Origin: Nocardia abscessus
GTDB taxonomy: Bacteria > Actinomycetota > Actinomycetes > Mycobacteriales > Mycobacteriaceae
Length of the DNA: 64,000 nt
Assembly (NCBI RefSeq): GCF_015477775.1
Contig: NZ_JADLQO010000019.1
Coordinates: forward strand, 1 to 64,000
Direction: 5' to 3'
Of this stretch, positions 16,713 to 25,599 are shown piece after piece. The number at the start of each line of letters is the position of its first letter. The first letter of the stretch is position 1. The notes under the pieces are model-generated. The model was not told the DNA's origin. It did no database searches and saw only the letters and a list, made by a program, of their open reading frames with translations. A program made the position numbers and the translations under genes.

Positions 16713-17983
16713 AGCCACCACCTCTTGTGTCCACCCCGCTGGCCGCGGCGAATTTGCCCGGGTTCCTTGCGAAACAGCGCCACCGGCTCGGCGAGGTGTT
16801 CACCGTCGAGCTCCCGGCGAATCCACCGACGGCGTACTGCATCGGCCCGGGCGCGGTGAGGCAGATGTTCGAGCATGAGCGCGCTGGGCGGTTGGCGGTG
16901 CATAACACCGCCGCGGTGCACACGCTGTTTCGGCGCGCGGTGTTCACACTGCGCGGCCGCGAACATGCCCGGGTGCGCGCGTTCCTGTCGGCAGGGCTGC
17001 GGCATGACGCGGTGGCCGCGTACCTGCCCGATACGGCCGAGATTGCGCACCGCCACGTCACCCGGTGGGCCCAGATGCCGACGGTGGCGCTGTATCAGGC
17101 TGCTCGCGACTACACCATGGAGGTCTGCCTGGCGGTGATCCTCGGCCTGCCCGCCGCCGACCCGGTCGCGCGGCAGGTTGCTGAGTTGTTCGATCGGTTC
17201 GTTGCCGGAGCAGAACTCTCACCCGCCCACGAGAGCGGATCCGAAGTATTCTCCGCCGCCGTCGCGGCGGCGGCACAGCTGCGAGAGTTGTTGCAGGCGT
17301 GCGCGATGCGCGCGGCCCCGCCTGCACCGCCGTCGGTTGTCGCCGAACTGGGGGCACCGCAGCGAGCACCGGTCGGTGCGGTGGTCGATCACTTGCTGGC
17401 GCTGTTGATCGCGGCGCGCGAAACCACCGCGAGCCTGATCACATGGCTGCTGGTGGAGTGCGCGCTCGACGATCAACGGGCGGCCGCGCTCGGCACCGAC
17501 GCCCGCGACCTCGTCGCCGACCCGGTCCAGGCGGCTCACCGCGGTGCCGCACCGGCGTTGCGGCGTGTGCTGGCCGAGTGCAGCCGCCTGCACACCCCGA
17601 ACACCGTCGCAACCCGGCGTGCGATGAGCGCTGTGCAGCTGGGCGACTACACCGTCCCGGCCGGGTGGCACGTCGCCTATAGCGCCCCAGCTACCCACCT
17701 GTTACCCGAGTTGTTCGCTGAACCGGAAGCTTTTCGCCCGCAGCGGTTCTGTGGGCCCGAGGGCGCGCGCAGCGCCGCGGGGCTGCTGGCGTTCGGGCGG
17801 GGAGCGCATGCGTGTGCCGGCCGCGGGCTGGCCGAAGCGGTGACGTTGCTCTTGGCCGCGGTAGTGCTGGCCGGGCACCGGATCGACCTGGTTGCCGGTC
17901 ACCGACCGCGGATCGCGCGGTTTCAGCCGGTGCGCGCCCCGGCGGGCTCGGTACAGGCCCGCATCGAGGCGGTGCGCCGGTGA
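16709..17983 (+). CDS. Cytochrome P450
   Basis: 424 residues starting at GTG 16709, overlapping the previous stop (GTGA). The heme loop FGRGAHACAGRGLAEA near residue 365 carries the axial Cys. The I-helix is LLIAARETTASL, a variant of AGxET without the usual Gly. The K-helix ExxR is ECSR in RRVLAECSRLHTPN, and FRPQRF precedes the heme loop. P450s of this soluble bacterial type hydroxylate or oxidatively couple small molecules with a ferredoxin partner, none of which is encoded nearby. Within the operon it is a tailoring enzyme of unknown substrate. Confidence 0.9.
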   Translation: MKPPPLVSTPLAAANLPGFLAKQRHRLGEVFTVELPANPPTAYCIGPGAVRQMFEHERAGRLAVHNTAAVHTLFRRAVFTLRGREHARVRAFLSAGLRHDAVAAYLPDTAEIAHRHVTRWAQMPTVALYQAARDYTMEVCLAVILGLPAADPVARQVAELFDRFVAGAELSPAHESGSEVFSAAVAAAAQLRELLQACAMRAAPPAPPSVVAELGAPQRAPVGAVVDHLLALLIAARETTASLITWLLVECALDDQRAAALGTDARDLVADPVQAAHRGAAPALRRVLAECSRLHTPNTVATRRAMSAVQLGDYTVPAGWHVAYSAPATHLLPELFAEPEAFRPQRFCGPEGARSAAGLLAFGRGAHACAGRGLAEAVTLLLAAVVLAGHRIDLVAGHRPRIARFQPVRAPAGSVQARIEAVRR

Positions 17984-19254
17984 ACGCTGAGGAAATCGCT
18001 GCGCATCTGCTCAAGTTCCAGGCCGCAAGCTCACGACGACTGCACCTGATCGCCAGCGAAAACCAGATGCCCGAACCCGCATGGGCGCCATACATGACCG
18101 AAGCCCTCAGCCGATACTGCTTCGGTGGTGCTGGCGAGGAGAACTGGGGTTGGCCAGGTCGCGGCGACCTCGCCGAACTCGAATCAGCGGCCGCGCGGGG
18201 TATAGGTGCGCTGCTGGGCGCCCGGTATGTCACTGTGAAGCCGATCTCCGGTCTGTCGGCGATGACTGTGGCACTGTCCGCGCTGGCCGGATCAGCGGGC
18301 ACGGTGTTCAGTTTGGCCGAATCCGACGGCGGGCACGGTTCCACCGCGTTCGTGGCACGCCGGTTCGGATTGCATTGGCAACCGCTGCCGTTCGACCTGA
18401 CCAGCTGGTGTGTCGACGTGGCTGCGCTGGCGCGGCAGGCGCGCTGCATCACCGGACCGGTGCTGGTCTACCTGGATTCATTCATGACACTGTTCCCTCA
18501 CAACATCAAGGCAATCCGCGACGCGGTCGGGGATCCGGTGACGATCCACTACGACGGCTCCCACACGCTGGGGCTGATCGCCGGTGGGGTATTCCAAGAC
18601 CCGCTTGCCGAGGGGGCCGACAGCGTCGGGGGCAGCGTCCACAAGACCTGGCCCGGCCCGCCCGGGAAAGGGGTCGTTGCGACCAACGATGCGGGGGTGG
18701 CGGACCGGATCGACGATCATGCCGCCGGGTGGATATCCCACAGCCACTCAGCCGACACTGCGGCGCTGGCGTTCTCGGTCGCATGGATGACCGACCATGC
18801 CCGCGACTACGCCGCCGCGGTCGTCGCCAACGCACGCCGCCTTGCCGCCGCCCTGACCGAGCAAGGATTCACCATCTGCGCGGCCGAACGCGGCTACACC
18901 CAATCGCATCAGGTATGGGTCGACATCGACCGTATCTGTGGTGCCGAAACCGCCTCCCGGCTGCTGTATGAGGCCGGGATCGTGGTCAACGCCATCAGTA
19001 TTCCCTACCTGAGCGCGCCCGGATTGCGGCTGGGTGTGCAAGAACTGACGTTCGCCGGTCTCGACAGTGCGGGCGTCGACGAGCTCGCCGTGCTCATGGC
19101 CTGCGCAGTCATCCATCGCGAACCGCCCGAATCGGTCGCCCGCGCGGTCGCAGCCTTGCGCGCCCGCTACGTCACCAGCGAAGACCTACACGCCGCCGAG
19201 GAACTCGCGCATCTGATGCCAAGTGTTCGGCAGCCGGAATTGAGGACCCCATGA
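17980..19254 (+). CDS. PLP enzyme of the serine hydroxymethyltransferase fold, transaldolase-like
   Basis: 424 residues from GTG 17980, overlapping the P450 stop. LHLIASENQMPEPA near residue 20 and HYDGSHTLGLIAGGVFQDP match SHMT. The PLP lysine lies in GGSVHKTWPGPPGKG near residue 220, where true SHMT has THKTLRGPRGG. The HKT-aromatic-PGP form is the one I associate with SHMT-fold threonine aldolase/transaldolase enzymes of natural product pathways such as LipK-type enzymes, which join a glycine carbanion to an aldehyde. I infer beta-hydroxy-amino-acid formation on a sugar or nucleoside aldehyde; serine hydroxymethyl transfer remains possible. Overlaps the next gene by 4 bp. Confidence 0.8.
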   Translation: MNAEEIAAHLLKFQAASSRRLHLIASENQMPEPAWAPYMTEALSRYCFGGAGEENWGWPGRGDLAELESAAARGIGALLGARYVTVKPISGLSAMTVALSALAGSAGTVFSLAESDGGHGSTAFVARRFGLHWQPLPFDLTSWCVDVAALARQARCITGPVLVYLDSFMTLFPHNIKAIRDAVGDPVTIHYDGSHTLGLIAGGVFQDPLAEGADSVGGSVHKTWPGPPGKGVVATNDAGVADRIDDHAAGWISHSHSADTAALAFSVAWMTDHARDYAAAVVANARRLAAALTEQGFTICAAERGYTQSHQVWVDIDRICGAETASRLLYEAGIVVNAISIPYLSAPGLRLGVQELTFAGLDSAGVDELAVLMACAVIHREPPESVARAVAALRARYVTSEDLHAAEELAHLMPSVRQPELRTP

Positions 19255-20408
19255 GCACCGCCGACATCGCACTGGAGGTCGACGGATTCGACTGGAAGCC
19301 GGACTGCCGCCATTTCGTCGGTGGGCTGCCGTGCCGTCACTGGCGGCCCTGCCCCGGCTGCGGACTCTACGATCCGGTCACCCACCGGATCCTGATCGTG
19401 ATGCTCAAACGAATGGGCGACATGCTCATCGCCTCACCGCTCCCGGCGCGGATCAAAGCCGAGCACCCCGGCGCCCATATCACCTGGCTCGTCGGCGCCG
19501 AGTCCGCGCCGATCGTGACGATGATCCCGCACGTCGACCGCGTCCTGATCTGGGACACCGACGCCGCCTGCACGCTGCTCGCCGAACACTACGACGCGAT
19601 CTACTGCTTCGAACGCCATCCCGCCGCCGCCGGGCTCGTCCCACGGATCAGCGCCGATCACCGCGCCGGCCTGGCCTACGGCGACCACAACACCCTCTAC
19701 CCGATCGGGCAGGCGGCGCGGCACTTCTTCGCCATGAACACCTGGAACGACTTCCGCACCCGTGGGAACACCAAGACCTGGACCGAACTGTATTTCGAGG
19801 TCGCCGGATACACCTACACCGGCGAGCCATACCAGCTGGCAGTCCCGGACGATGCGCGCGCCCGGGTCGCGGCGCGGCTGGGCACGGGCGGCGGTTGGGT
19901 GTGCTTGAACGTCGGCGGCTCCAAGACCACGAAGCTGTGGCCGGCTCGGTATTGGAGCGAGCTCGGGCAGCGGCTGCTCGATGACGGCAATCGGCTCCTG
20001 ATCACCGGCGGGCCTGATGACGCGCGCGTCTGCCACCCCCTGCTGCGCCAGTTGGACACCGGTGAGGGCCGGGTGCGCTGCGATGCGATGCCGCTGGAAG
20101 AGTTCGCCGCGGTCCCGGAGTTCTGCGACGCGATGGTCACCGGCGACTCTCTCGGCTTCCACCTCGCCCTCGCCTACGACCTGCCAGTGGTGGTATTGCT
20201 GGGACCCAGCAACGGCGCGGAGGTCATCCCCAAGCACGCCGACACCGCCACCGCGCTGCGGTCCAGCCTGGCGTGTTCACCGTGCGCGCACCAGGTCACC
20301 TGCGGCGGTGCCGGTGGCTGCATGGACACCATCTCCGTCGACGACGTGCACGCCGCGGTGCGCAACTCACTCGCCGCGGCGCCCGTCAGCACGGGCTCGG
20401 AGGGCTGA
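19251..20408 (+). CDS. Glycosyltransferase family 9 (heptosyltransferase-like) with an N-terminal Cys cluster
   Basis: 385 residues. After an N-terminal extension with four cysteines (DCRHFVGGLPCRHWRPCPGC), possibly a zinc knuckle, the GT9 fold starts at RILIVMLKRMGDMLIASPLP, the family's R-x-GD-x-(L/V) opening. VCLNVGGSKTTKLWPARYW begins the C-terminal half and GDSLGFHLALAYDLPVVVLL is the sugar-nucleotide binding region (family TGDSGPMHLA). CSPCAHQVTCGGAGGCMDTI closes it as in LPS heptosyltransferases. GT9 enzymes use ADP-heptose, fitting the two genes upstream. The acceptor in this Gram-positive is unknown. Overlaps the previous gene by 4 bp. Confidence 0.85.
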   Translation: MSTADIALEVDGFDWKPDCRHFVGGLPCRHWRPCPGCGLYDPVTHRILIVMLKRMGDMLIASPLPARIKAEHPGAHITWLVGAESAPIVTMIPHVDRVLIWDTDAACTLLAEHYDAIYCFERHPAAAGLVPRISADHRAGLAYGDHNTLYPIGQAARHFFAMNTWNDFRTRGNTKTWTELYFEVAGYTYTGEPYQLAVPDDARARVAARLGTGGGWVCLNVGGSKTTKLWPARYWSELGQRLLDDGNRLLITGGPDDARVCHPLLRQLDTGEGRVRCDAMPLEEFAAVPEFCDAMVTGDSLGFHLALAYDLPVVVLLGPSNGAEVIPKHADTATALRSSLACSPCAHQVTCGGAGGCMDTISVDDVHAAVRNSLAAAPVSTGSEG

Positions 20409-20411
20409 GCA

Positions 20412-22121
20412 GTGGGGTACGTGCTCGGACTCGGCGGCCCCTATCACCATGACGCCTCTGCCTGCCTCGTCGCCGACGGGCGACCCATCGCGTTCGCAGA
20501 GGAGGAGCGATTCTCCCGGATCAAGCATCACCGCGATTCCCGCAGCGCCGCGGCTGCGGCGGCGTGGTGCCTTCAGCAGGCCGGACTGCGGTGGGGCGAT
20601 ATCGACGAAGCCGCCGTGGCGTGGAACCCGCACTGGCCCACCCCCGCCGACCACATCACCGACCCCGAGCTGATCACCGAACTCCTCGGACCGGCCACAG
20701 GTCCGGATCGTCCACGTCGGCTGAGCATCGTCGGCCACCACCTCGCCCACGCCGCCAGCGCGTTCTACCCCGCCGGTGTCGCCGACGCCGCCGTCATCGT
20801 CGTCGACGGCTCCGGCGACGGAATCTCCACCAGCATCCACCACGGCACCGCCACCGGTCTGCGAACCGTGCGGGCATTCCCCTTCACGCAATCGCTGGGC
20901 TGGTTCTATCAATTCGCCACCGAGCATGCCGGGCTCGGCGATTGGACCAATGCGGGCAAACTGATGGGGCTGGCCGCCTACGGGCAGCCGCGCTTCGACC
21001 TGAACTTCCTGCAACCCACCAGTTCCGGCTACCACCTGGATCTCACCGCCTACGGCCTGGCCCCCGAGACAGATGAGACCACCCGCTACAGCGACCTGTC
21101 TTACTACCGCGACCTACGCCGCGCCTACGGCAAGGCGTTCACCGACGCCGGAATCCCAGCCCAACCCCCCGCCGGGCACGACGCACATCGCGCGATCGCC
21201 GCCGATCTCGCGGCCTCAGCCCAGCTGCTGCTGCAACGCTGCCTGATCAGTGTCGTCGCGGCCGCGCTCGAAGAGACCGGCGCCACCGCGGTGTGCCTGG
21301 CCGGCGGGGTCGCGCTCAACTGCACCACCAACGGAATCCTCGCCCGAACCCCCGACATCGAGTCCCTGTTCGTGCAGCCCGCCGCCAGCGACGCCGGATG
21401 CGCGCTCGGCGCCGCCCTCGAGTGCGCGCACCGCCGCGGCGAACGCGCCGTACCCGGCCCTAGGCAAACCCACACTCTGCTCGGCCCGTCCTTCGACAAC
21501 CACGCCATCGAGACCGCGCTACACACCGCGGGAGTCGCCTACAACACCCCATCCGACATCGCGGTCACGGCTGCTCGCCTGTTGGCCGAAGGCAAGGTCA
21601 TCGGCTGGCATCACGGCCGCGCCGAGGCCGGGCCGCGCGCGCTCGGGGCTCGCAGCATCCTCGCCGATCCCCGCACCACCGCGCTACGCGACCGGATCAA
21701 TCTCGAGATCAAACGCCGCGAGTTCTGGCGCCCCCTCGCACCGAGCATGCTCGAGTTGGGCGCGTGGACGACCACACCGAGCGCTCCGGCGGAATTCATG
21801 ATCGTCGCCCACGACGCCACAACCTATGCCCATCAACAGATTCCGGGTGTGGTGCATGTCGATGGCACGATGCGCCCGCAACGGGTCGACCCAGGACTGC
21901 AACCGGCATACGCTCGCCTGATTCAGGCCTTCGAGGCCGAGACCGGGATCGGCGTCGTGTTGAACACCAGTTTTAACGGGCCCGGTGAACCGATCGTCCA
22001 TTCGCCTGCTGACGCACTGCGCAGCGGCGCGCGGCTGAGCCTGGACGCCATCGTGATCGGCGACTATCTGATCACCTCACCCCAATCGAGCTCCACCCGA
22101 CCGGCAGGACATGGATCATGA
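20412..22121 (+). CDS. NodU/CmcH/TobZ-type carbamoyltransferase
   Basis: 569 residues from GTG 20412. The Kae1-like N-terminal domain shows GGPYHHDASACLV, AFAEEERFSRIKHHR and GHHLAHAASAFYPAG, whose histidines bind the metal. The YrdC-like C-terminal domain follows (EAGPRALGARSILADPR, EFWRPLAPSML, LNTSFNGPGEPIVHSPADAL). The family transfers carbamoyl from carbamoyl phosphate through carbamoyl-AMP to hydroxyl groups of antibiotics and Nod factors. Here it would decorate the heptose or its conjugate. It starts 3 bp after the GT9 stop and overlaps the next gene. Confidence 0.9.
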   Translation: MGYVLGLGGPYHHDASACLVADGRPIAFAEEERFSRIKHHRDSRSAAAAAAWCLQQAGLRWGDIDEAAVAWNPHWPTPADHITDPELITELLGPATGPDRPRRLSIVGHHLAHAASAFYPAGVADAAVIVVDGSGDGISTSIHHGTATGLRTVRAFPFTQSLGWFYQFATEHAGLGDWTNAGKLMGLAAYGQPRFDLNFLQPTSSGYHLDLTAYGLAPETDETTRYSDLSYYRDLRRAYGKAFTDAGIPAQPPAGHDAHRAIAADLAASAQLLLQRCLISVVAAALEETGATAVCLAGGVALNCTTNGILARTPDIESLFVQPAASDAGCALGAALECAHRRGERAVPGPRQTHTLLGPSFDNHAIETALHTAGVAYNTPSDIAVTAARLLAEGKVIGWHHGRAEAGPRALGARSILADPRTTALRDRINLEIKRREFWRPLAPSMLELGAWTTTPSAPAEFMIVAHDATTYAHQQIPGVVHVDGTMRPQRVDPGLQPAYARLIQAFEAETGIGVVLNTSFNGPGEPIVHSPADALRSGARLSLDAIVIGDYLITSPQSSSTRPAGHGS

Positions 22122-23488
22122 CCAGCGTGACCGACACCGACACGATCACCACCATCGACAGGATCCGCGCCCGACACGGCCAGGCGCTGGGCATCGGCAC
22201 CGGCTGCGACATCGCCGAAGACATCGACATCCTCATCGACCCCGATGCCAGCGTCACCATCGGCGACGGAGTCAGCATCCGCCGCGGCACCACCCTGCAG
22301 GCCAATCGCGGGGGTCACATCATCATCGGCGACGACGTCGCTATCGGCGAGAACGTCGTCATCTCCGCCATGACCACCATCCGCATCGGCCGCGGCGTGG
22401 GCCTGTCGAATATGGTCGATATCCACGACCACAACCACCGCCCCCGCACCCACGACACCGTCACCCTCGGTGACCCGATCACTGCGTGGGCCAGTGGCTT
22501 CGACGCCGCACCGATCACCATCGAATCCGGCGCCATCATCGCGAACAAAGTAACGATCACCGCCGGAGTCACCATCGGGCAGAACACGCGCGTCGGAGCC
22601 AACGCGGTCGTCACGGCCTCGCTCGCCCCCAACACCACCGCCGTCGGTATGCCCGCCCGCGTCATCGCACGCCACCCCGGTCCGCTCGACCCTGCGCAGC
22701 CACGCCGACAGCTGCGCATCGCCTGGTTCGGAACGTCGCTGATGGAACACTACGAAGCCCACAACCCGCGACTGTCCACCCAAGCCGACCTGCCCGAAAT
22801 CGGAGAACAACTCGCAGTCACCGAATGGCGCAACCGTGGCTACGTCCACGCGCTGATCACCAGCTGGTCCATCCGCTACCCCTGGATCACGTTCCATTCC
22901 AACAACTTCGGCGAAGGAGGCGCGACCTCCCGAGACGTCCTGGCCAACCTTCGCGCCGCCGTCGACGCCGGCGGAAGCTGGGACCTCGCCGTCCTGGGGG
23001 TGGGCATCAATGATGTCTGGCGCCACCACCAAGGCCGCAGCGCCGAAGCAGTAGGGATCGAGGAGTACGACACCAATATCCGCACCGCCCTCCAACTCCT
23101 CACCGCCCGGTCGCGACGGGTCATCGTCATCGGCGAACCTCCGATGGGCTGGGAACCCGCCATCGACGTCCCCGCAGCGAACACCGACCTGGCCGACTAC
23201 AACCGGCGCGCCCACCGCGCCGCCGCCGACGCGGGCGCGGACTTCATCGACACCTGGGCCCCCGTCCTGTACACCGCGACAGCCTTCGGATGGTCACCGA
23301 CAGCGCCGGCCGCACCACCCGCAGGAGCACCGAGCGTCTGGAGTGACGGAGTCCACCTCTCTGAGCTGGGAGACGAACTCTTGCGCCAGCTCGTCACCCA
23401 GCACGTCACCGAACACCGGCTCCTCGACGGCCTGCTCACCCTCGACCGGCTCGACCGCAACACCGCCGCCCGCCTCTACTCCAGATGA
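22118..23488 (+). CDS. Fusion of a left-handed beta-helix acyltransferase and an SGNH hydrolase
   Basis: 456 residues. Residues about 20-190 are hexapeptide repeats ([IV]-G-x4 steps such as IIIGDDVAIGENVVIS and NTRVGANAVVT), ending in VGMPARVIARHP, the usual end of maltose/galactoside O-acetyltransferase-type enzymes. Residues about 205-456 are an SGNH/GDSL domain: block I is WFGTSLMEHY (GTSL in place of GDSL), block II NNFGEGGATS, block III GVGINDVW, block V SDGVHLSELG with the Asp-His pair. One half could add and the other remove or move an acyl group on the product. It overlaps both neighbours by 4 bp. Confidence 0.8.
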   Translation: MTSVTDTDTITTIDRIRARHGQALGIGTGCDIAEDIDILIDPDASVTIGDGVSIRRGTTLQANRGGHIIIGDDVAIGENVVISAMTTIRIGRGVGLSNMVDIHDHNHRPRTHDTVTLGDPITAWASGFDAAPITIESGAIIANKVTITAGVTIGQNTRVGANAVVTASLAPNTTAVGMPARVIARHPGPLDPAQPRRQLRIAWFGTSLMEHYEAHNPRLSTQADLPEIGEQLAVTEWRNRGYVHALITSWSIRYPWITFHSNNFGEGGATSRDVLANLRAAVDAGGSWDLAVLGVGINDVWRHHQGRSAEAVGIEEYDTNIRTALQLLTARSRRVIVIGEPPMGWEPAIDVPAANTDLADYNRRAHRAAADAGADFIDTWAPVLYTATAFGWSPTAPAAPPAGAPSVWSDGVHLSELGDELLRQLVTQHVTEHRLLDGLLTLDRLDRNTAARLYSR

Positions 23489-24174
23489 CCACCGACAACT
23501 CCACCATCGAGACAATCCAGAAGATCATGCGGCCGCGCGACCGGCCGCGAGTCATCTTCTGCGATTGGCACGGCGTGCTGTGCCGGAAACCGTTCTGGCA
23601 CAGCATCACCGACACCCCCGGGCACTCCTTACACACGATCCTCACTCACGAGCTGGATCGACTGTTCACACCCGGCAACCGCGAAGGCCGCGACTGGATG
23701 TGCGGGACACGAACCTCCCGCGACATCCTCACCCACCTCGCCACCCAGCACCGCGACCTGGACGTCGACCTCCTGCTAACCCAGCTCGTAGACGACATCG
23801 CCGCAATGCCCGTCGACCAGCCGCTCATCAACGCCCTGCATCGAGCGCGGTCCCACACGACGGTCGTCCTGGCCACCGACAACATCGACCTGTTCGCCAG
23901 CACATTCCGCACCGCCGCCGCGCGAACCGATCACCGACCAGCGACACCAGCGCGAATGCAGACCATCACCGCGAAATTCGATGACATACTCAGCTCCAGC
24001 GAAATCGGAGTACTGAAGGTCGAAGACCCCGAATACTTCTTCGGGCCTTGGCTGGAAAGGACTGGACTGACCTGGTCGGACGCGCTCCTCATCGACGACC
24101 GGTCAGCCAACTGCCACGCGTTCGAGCAGATGGGCGGCACGGCCCTCGAGTGGGTGACGCACTCTGCCGAGTGA
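23485..24174 (+). CDS. HAD-superfamily protein with an altered motif I
   Basis: 229 residues. Motif I reads VIFCDWHGVLCRKPF: the nucleophile Asp is kept, but the second Asp of DxD is His. VVLATDNIDLF gives motif II, LKVEDPEYFFGP the motif III lysine, and ALLIDDRSANCHAFEQMGG motif IV. Loss of the second Asp weakens phosphatase chemistry and is seen in HAD enzymes that do other transfers. In the operon it could be the missing heptose bisphosphate phosphatase (GmhB role) or a late tailoring step. It is the last gene of the overlapping series. Confidence 0.75.
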   Translation: MTTDNSTIETIQKIMRPRDRPRVIFCDWHGVLCRKPFWHSITDTPGHSLHTILTHELDRLFTPGNREGRDWMCGTRTSRDILTHLATQHRDLDVDLLLTQLVDDIAAMPVDQPLINALHRARSHTTVVLATDNIDLFASTFRTAAARTDHRPATPARMQTITAKFDDILSSSEIGVLKVEDPEYFFGPWLERTGLTWSDALLIDDRSANCHAFEQMGGTALEWVTHSAE

Positions 24175-24200
24175 ATGATCCAACCGAAACCCCAGGAGGC

Positions 24201-24817
24201 AGTGATCGCTCCAGACCCGGCGTACCTCGCGCTGGCCAAAAACGGTGGCGAATCACCCGGTGATACAGGCGAAAGCTCAAGGGCAAAACGCCGCCGACCT
24301 CATCGCCGTGGCCGCCCGTCATGTCGGGTTCGCCCTGATCGCTGTCGGATTGGCTGAGTGGGGCGCGGAACCCAACGGCCACGCCGAGATGCAAGCGCGC
24401 GTGGCGAACCAACAGTTCGACACTGTTGTTGGCACCGATCAGTTACGCCGCTGCCTCCGCGGTGAGCTGCCTGGACGCGTGCGCTGCCGCCGCATACCGG
24501 CTGTGCGTAGGCATAACCGATATAGAATCGGATCTGAGGCAACTCGGCAAGGCCATGCAGGGCGGTGCCGTCCTGCGGCCGAACCTGCAGACGTGGGCAC
24601 TGGACGCCTTGGCCGATCCCGGCTATCCAGAGATGGTGGGAGTGCGTCATCGGATGGTGCACCGCGACATCCCGAGCACGTCCCTGCGCCCGGACGCACG
24701 ACCTATCGTGTCGGCGGGCAAGACCGGACTCCCGAGGACGCCACACGTATGTTCGCCGACATCGCGCAGCGCTACTACGAGAAGTTCATCGCTGCGGTTC
24801 TCGCGGACTTCCCGTAG
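24201..24817 (+). pseudogene. Frameshifted gene for an all-helical, HEPN-like protein
   Basis: A protein can be read only by changing frame: AKAQGQNAADLIAVAARHVG from about 24245, then (frame +1 from about 24430) APISYAAASAVSCLDACAAA and VGVRHRMVHRDIP, then back to the first frame from about 24740 for ADIAQRYYEKFIAAVLADFP. A start at GTG 24201 behind AGGAGG would need another shift. RHRMVH fits the R-x4-H motif of HEPN ribonuclease-like domains. It starts 27 bp after the HAD gene. Two or three small indels imply decay or local base errors. Confidence 0.55.
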
Positions 24818-24879
24818 AGGCATCGGCGCTCGGAATCTGTAGGGAGGCGTAGCGGCGCCGTGGAGAGACCCAGTGATCC

Positions 24880-25599
24880 ATGAGCTGCCCGTCCACCGGA
24901 TACAAGACGGGCTGCGAGTACCAGCTGTTGTCGGGGGCTGCCGTACATACCTGCACCGTGCTGGCTCACGAGGCCGGTCGCGTGAGCGGCGATGGCAAAT
25001 ACACTCTGCCGCAGATCAAGTCGCGTGCAGAGCGCGCCACACAGAAAGGGCGCGGCGGCGACGACAACGCCACCTACCACGAGGTCCGCAAGTTCCTGCG
25101 CCTCGCATTGAAGTGCAACCCGTCGATCCTCGAGCTGCTGTGGCTCGACTAATACCTGGTGCGCACCGAGTTCGGCGACGAGCTGATTGTGCTGCGCCGT
25201 GATGTGCTCAGCACCAGAGCGGTCCGCAACGCCTATCTCGGCTACGTCACCGACCAGCTCGACAAACTGGTGCGACGCGGCCGACAGGACACCGACTCCA
25301 GCGACCGCCGCCGCGAGAAACACGCCCGCCACGTCGCACGGCTGCTGATCCAAGGATTCCAGCTCTACAGCACCGGCGAACGCACCGTCCGCGTCCAAGA
25401 CCGGGACCGCATCATGGGCATCGGCGAACAGGTGATGAGCGATCCCGAGGCCACTGCGCTGCGCCACCTGCTCGCCCAAAACGAGCGCGGATTCAACGCG
25501 GCCAAATCGCCGCTACCAGAACGTCCGGAAACCGATCGGCTCGATGATCTGATGCGCCGCATCCGCATCGCTGACCTGAAAGGGCAGCTGCCCGCGTGA
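24880..25599 (+). pseudogene. Predicted nucleotidyltransferase (DNA polymerase beta superfamily, RlaP-like), interrupted by a stop
   Basis: The frame reads KFLRLALKCNPSILELLWLD, meets TAA at 25150, and goes on in the same frame as YLVRTEFGDELIVLRRDVLS and VRNAYLGYVTDQLDKL up to a stop at 25599. Full-length relatives have the same run without a stop (NPTxLExLW followed by a TxxGxxL region and AYLGY). The N-terminal GSRAYG and DxD catalytic part of the family is not seen, so the 5' end is also damaged. The 3' end overlaps the metallophosphoesterase start by 4 bp. Confidence 0.65.

Noticed and set aside
22064..23215. 383-codon minus-strand frame opposite the acyltransferase-SGNH gene
   Set aside because: Gly/Asp/Val repeats mirror the hexapeptide coding; no start signal.
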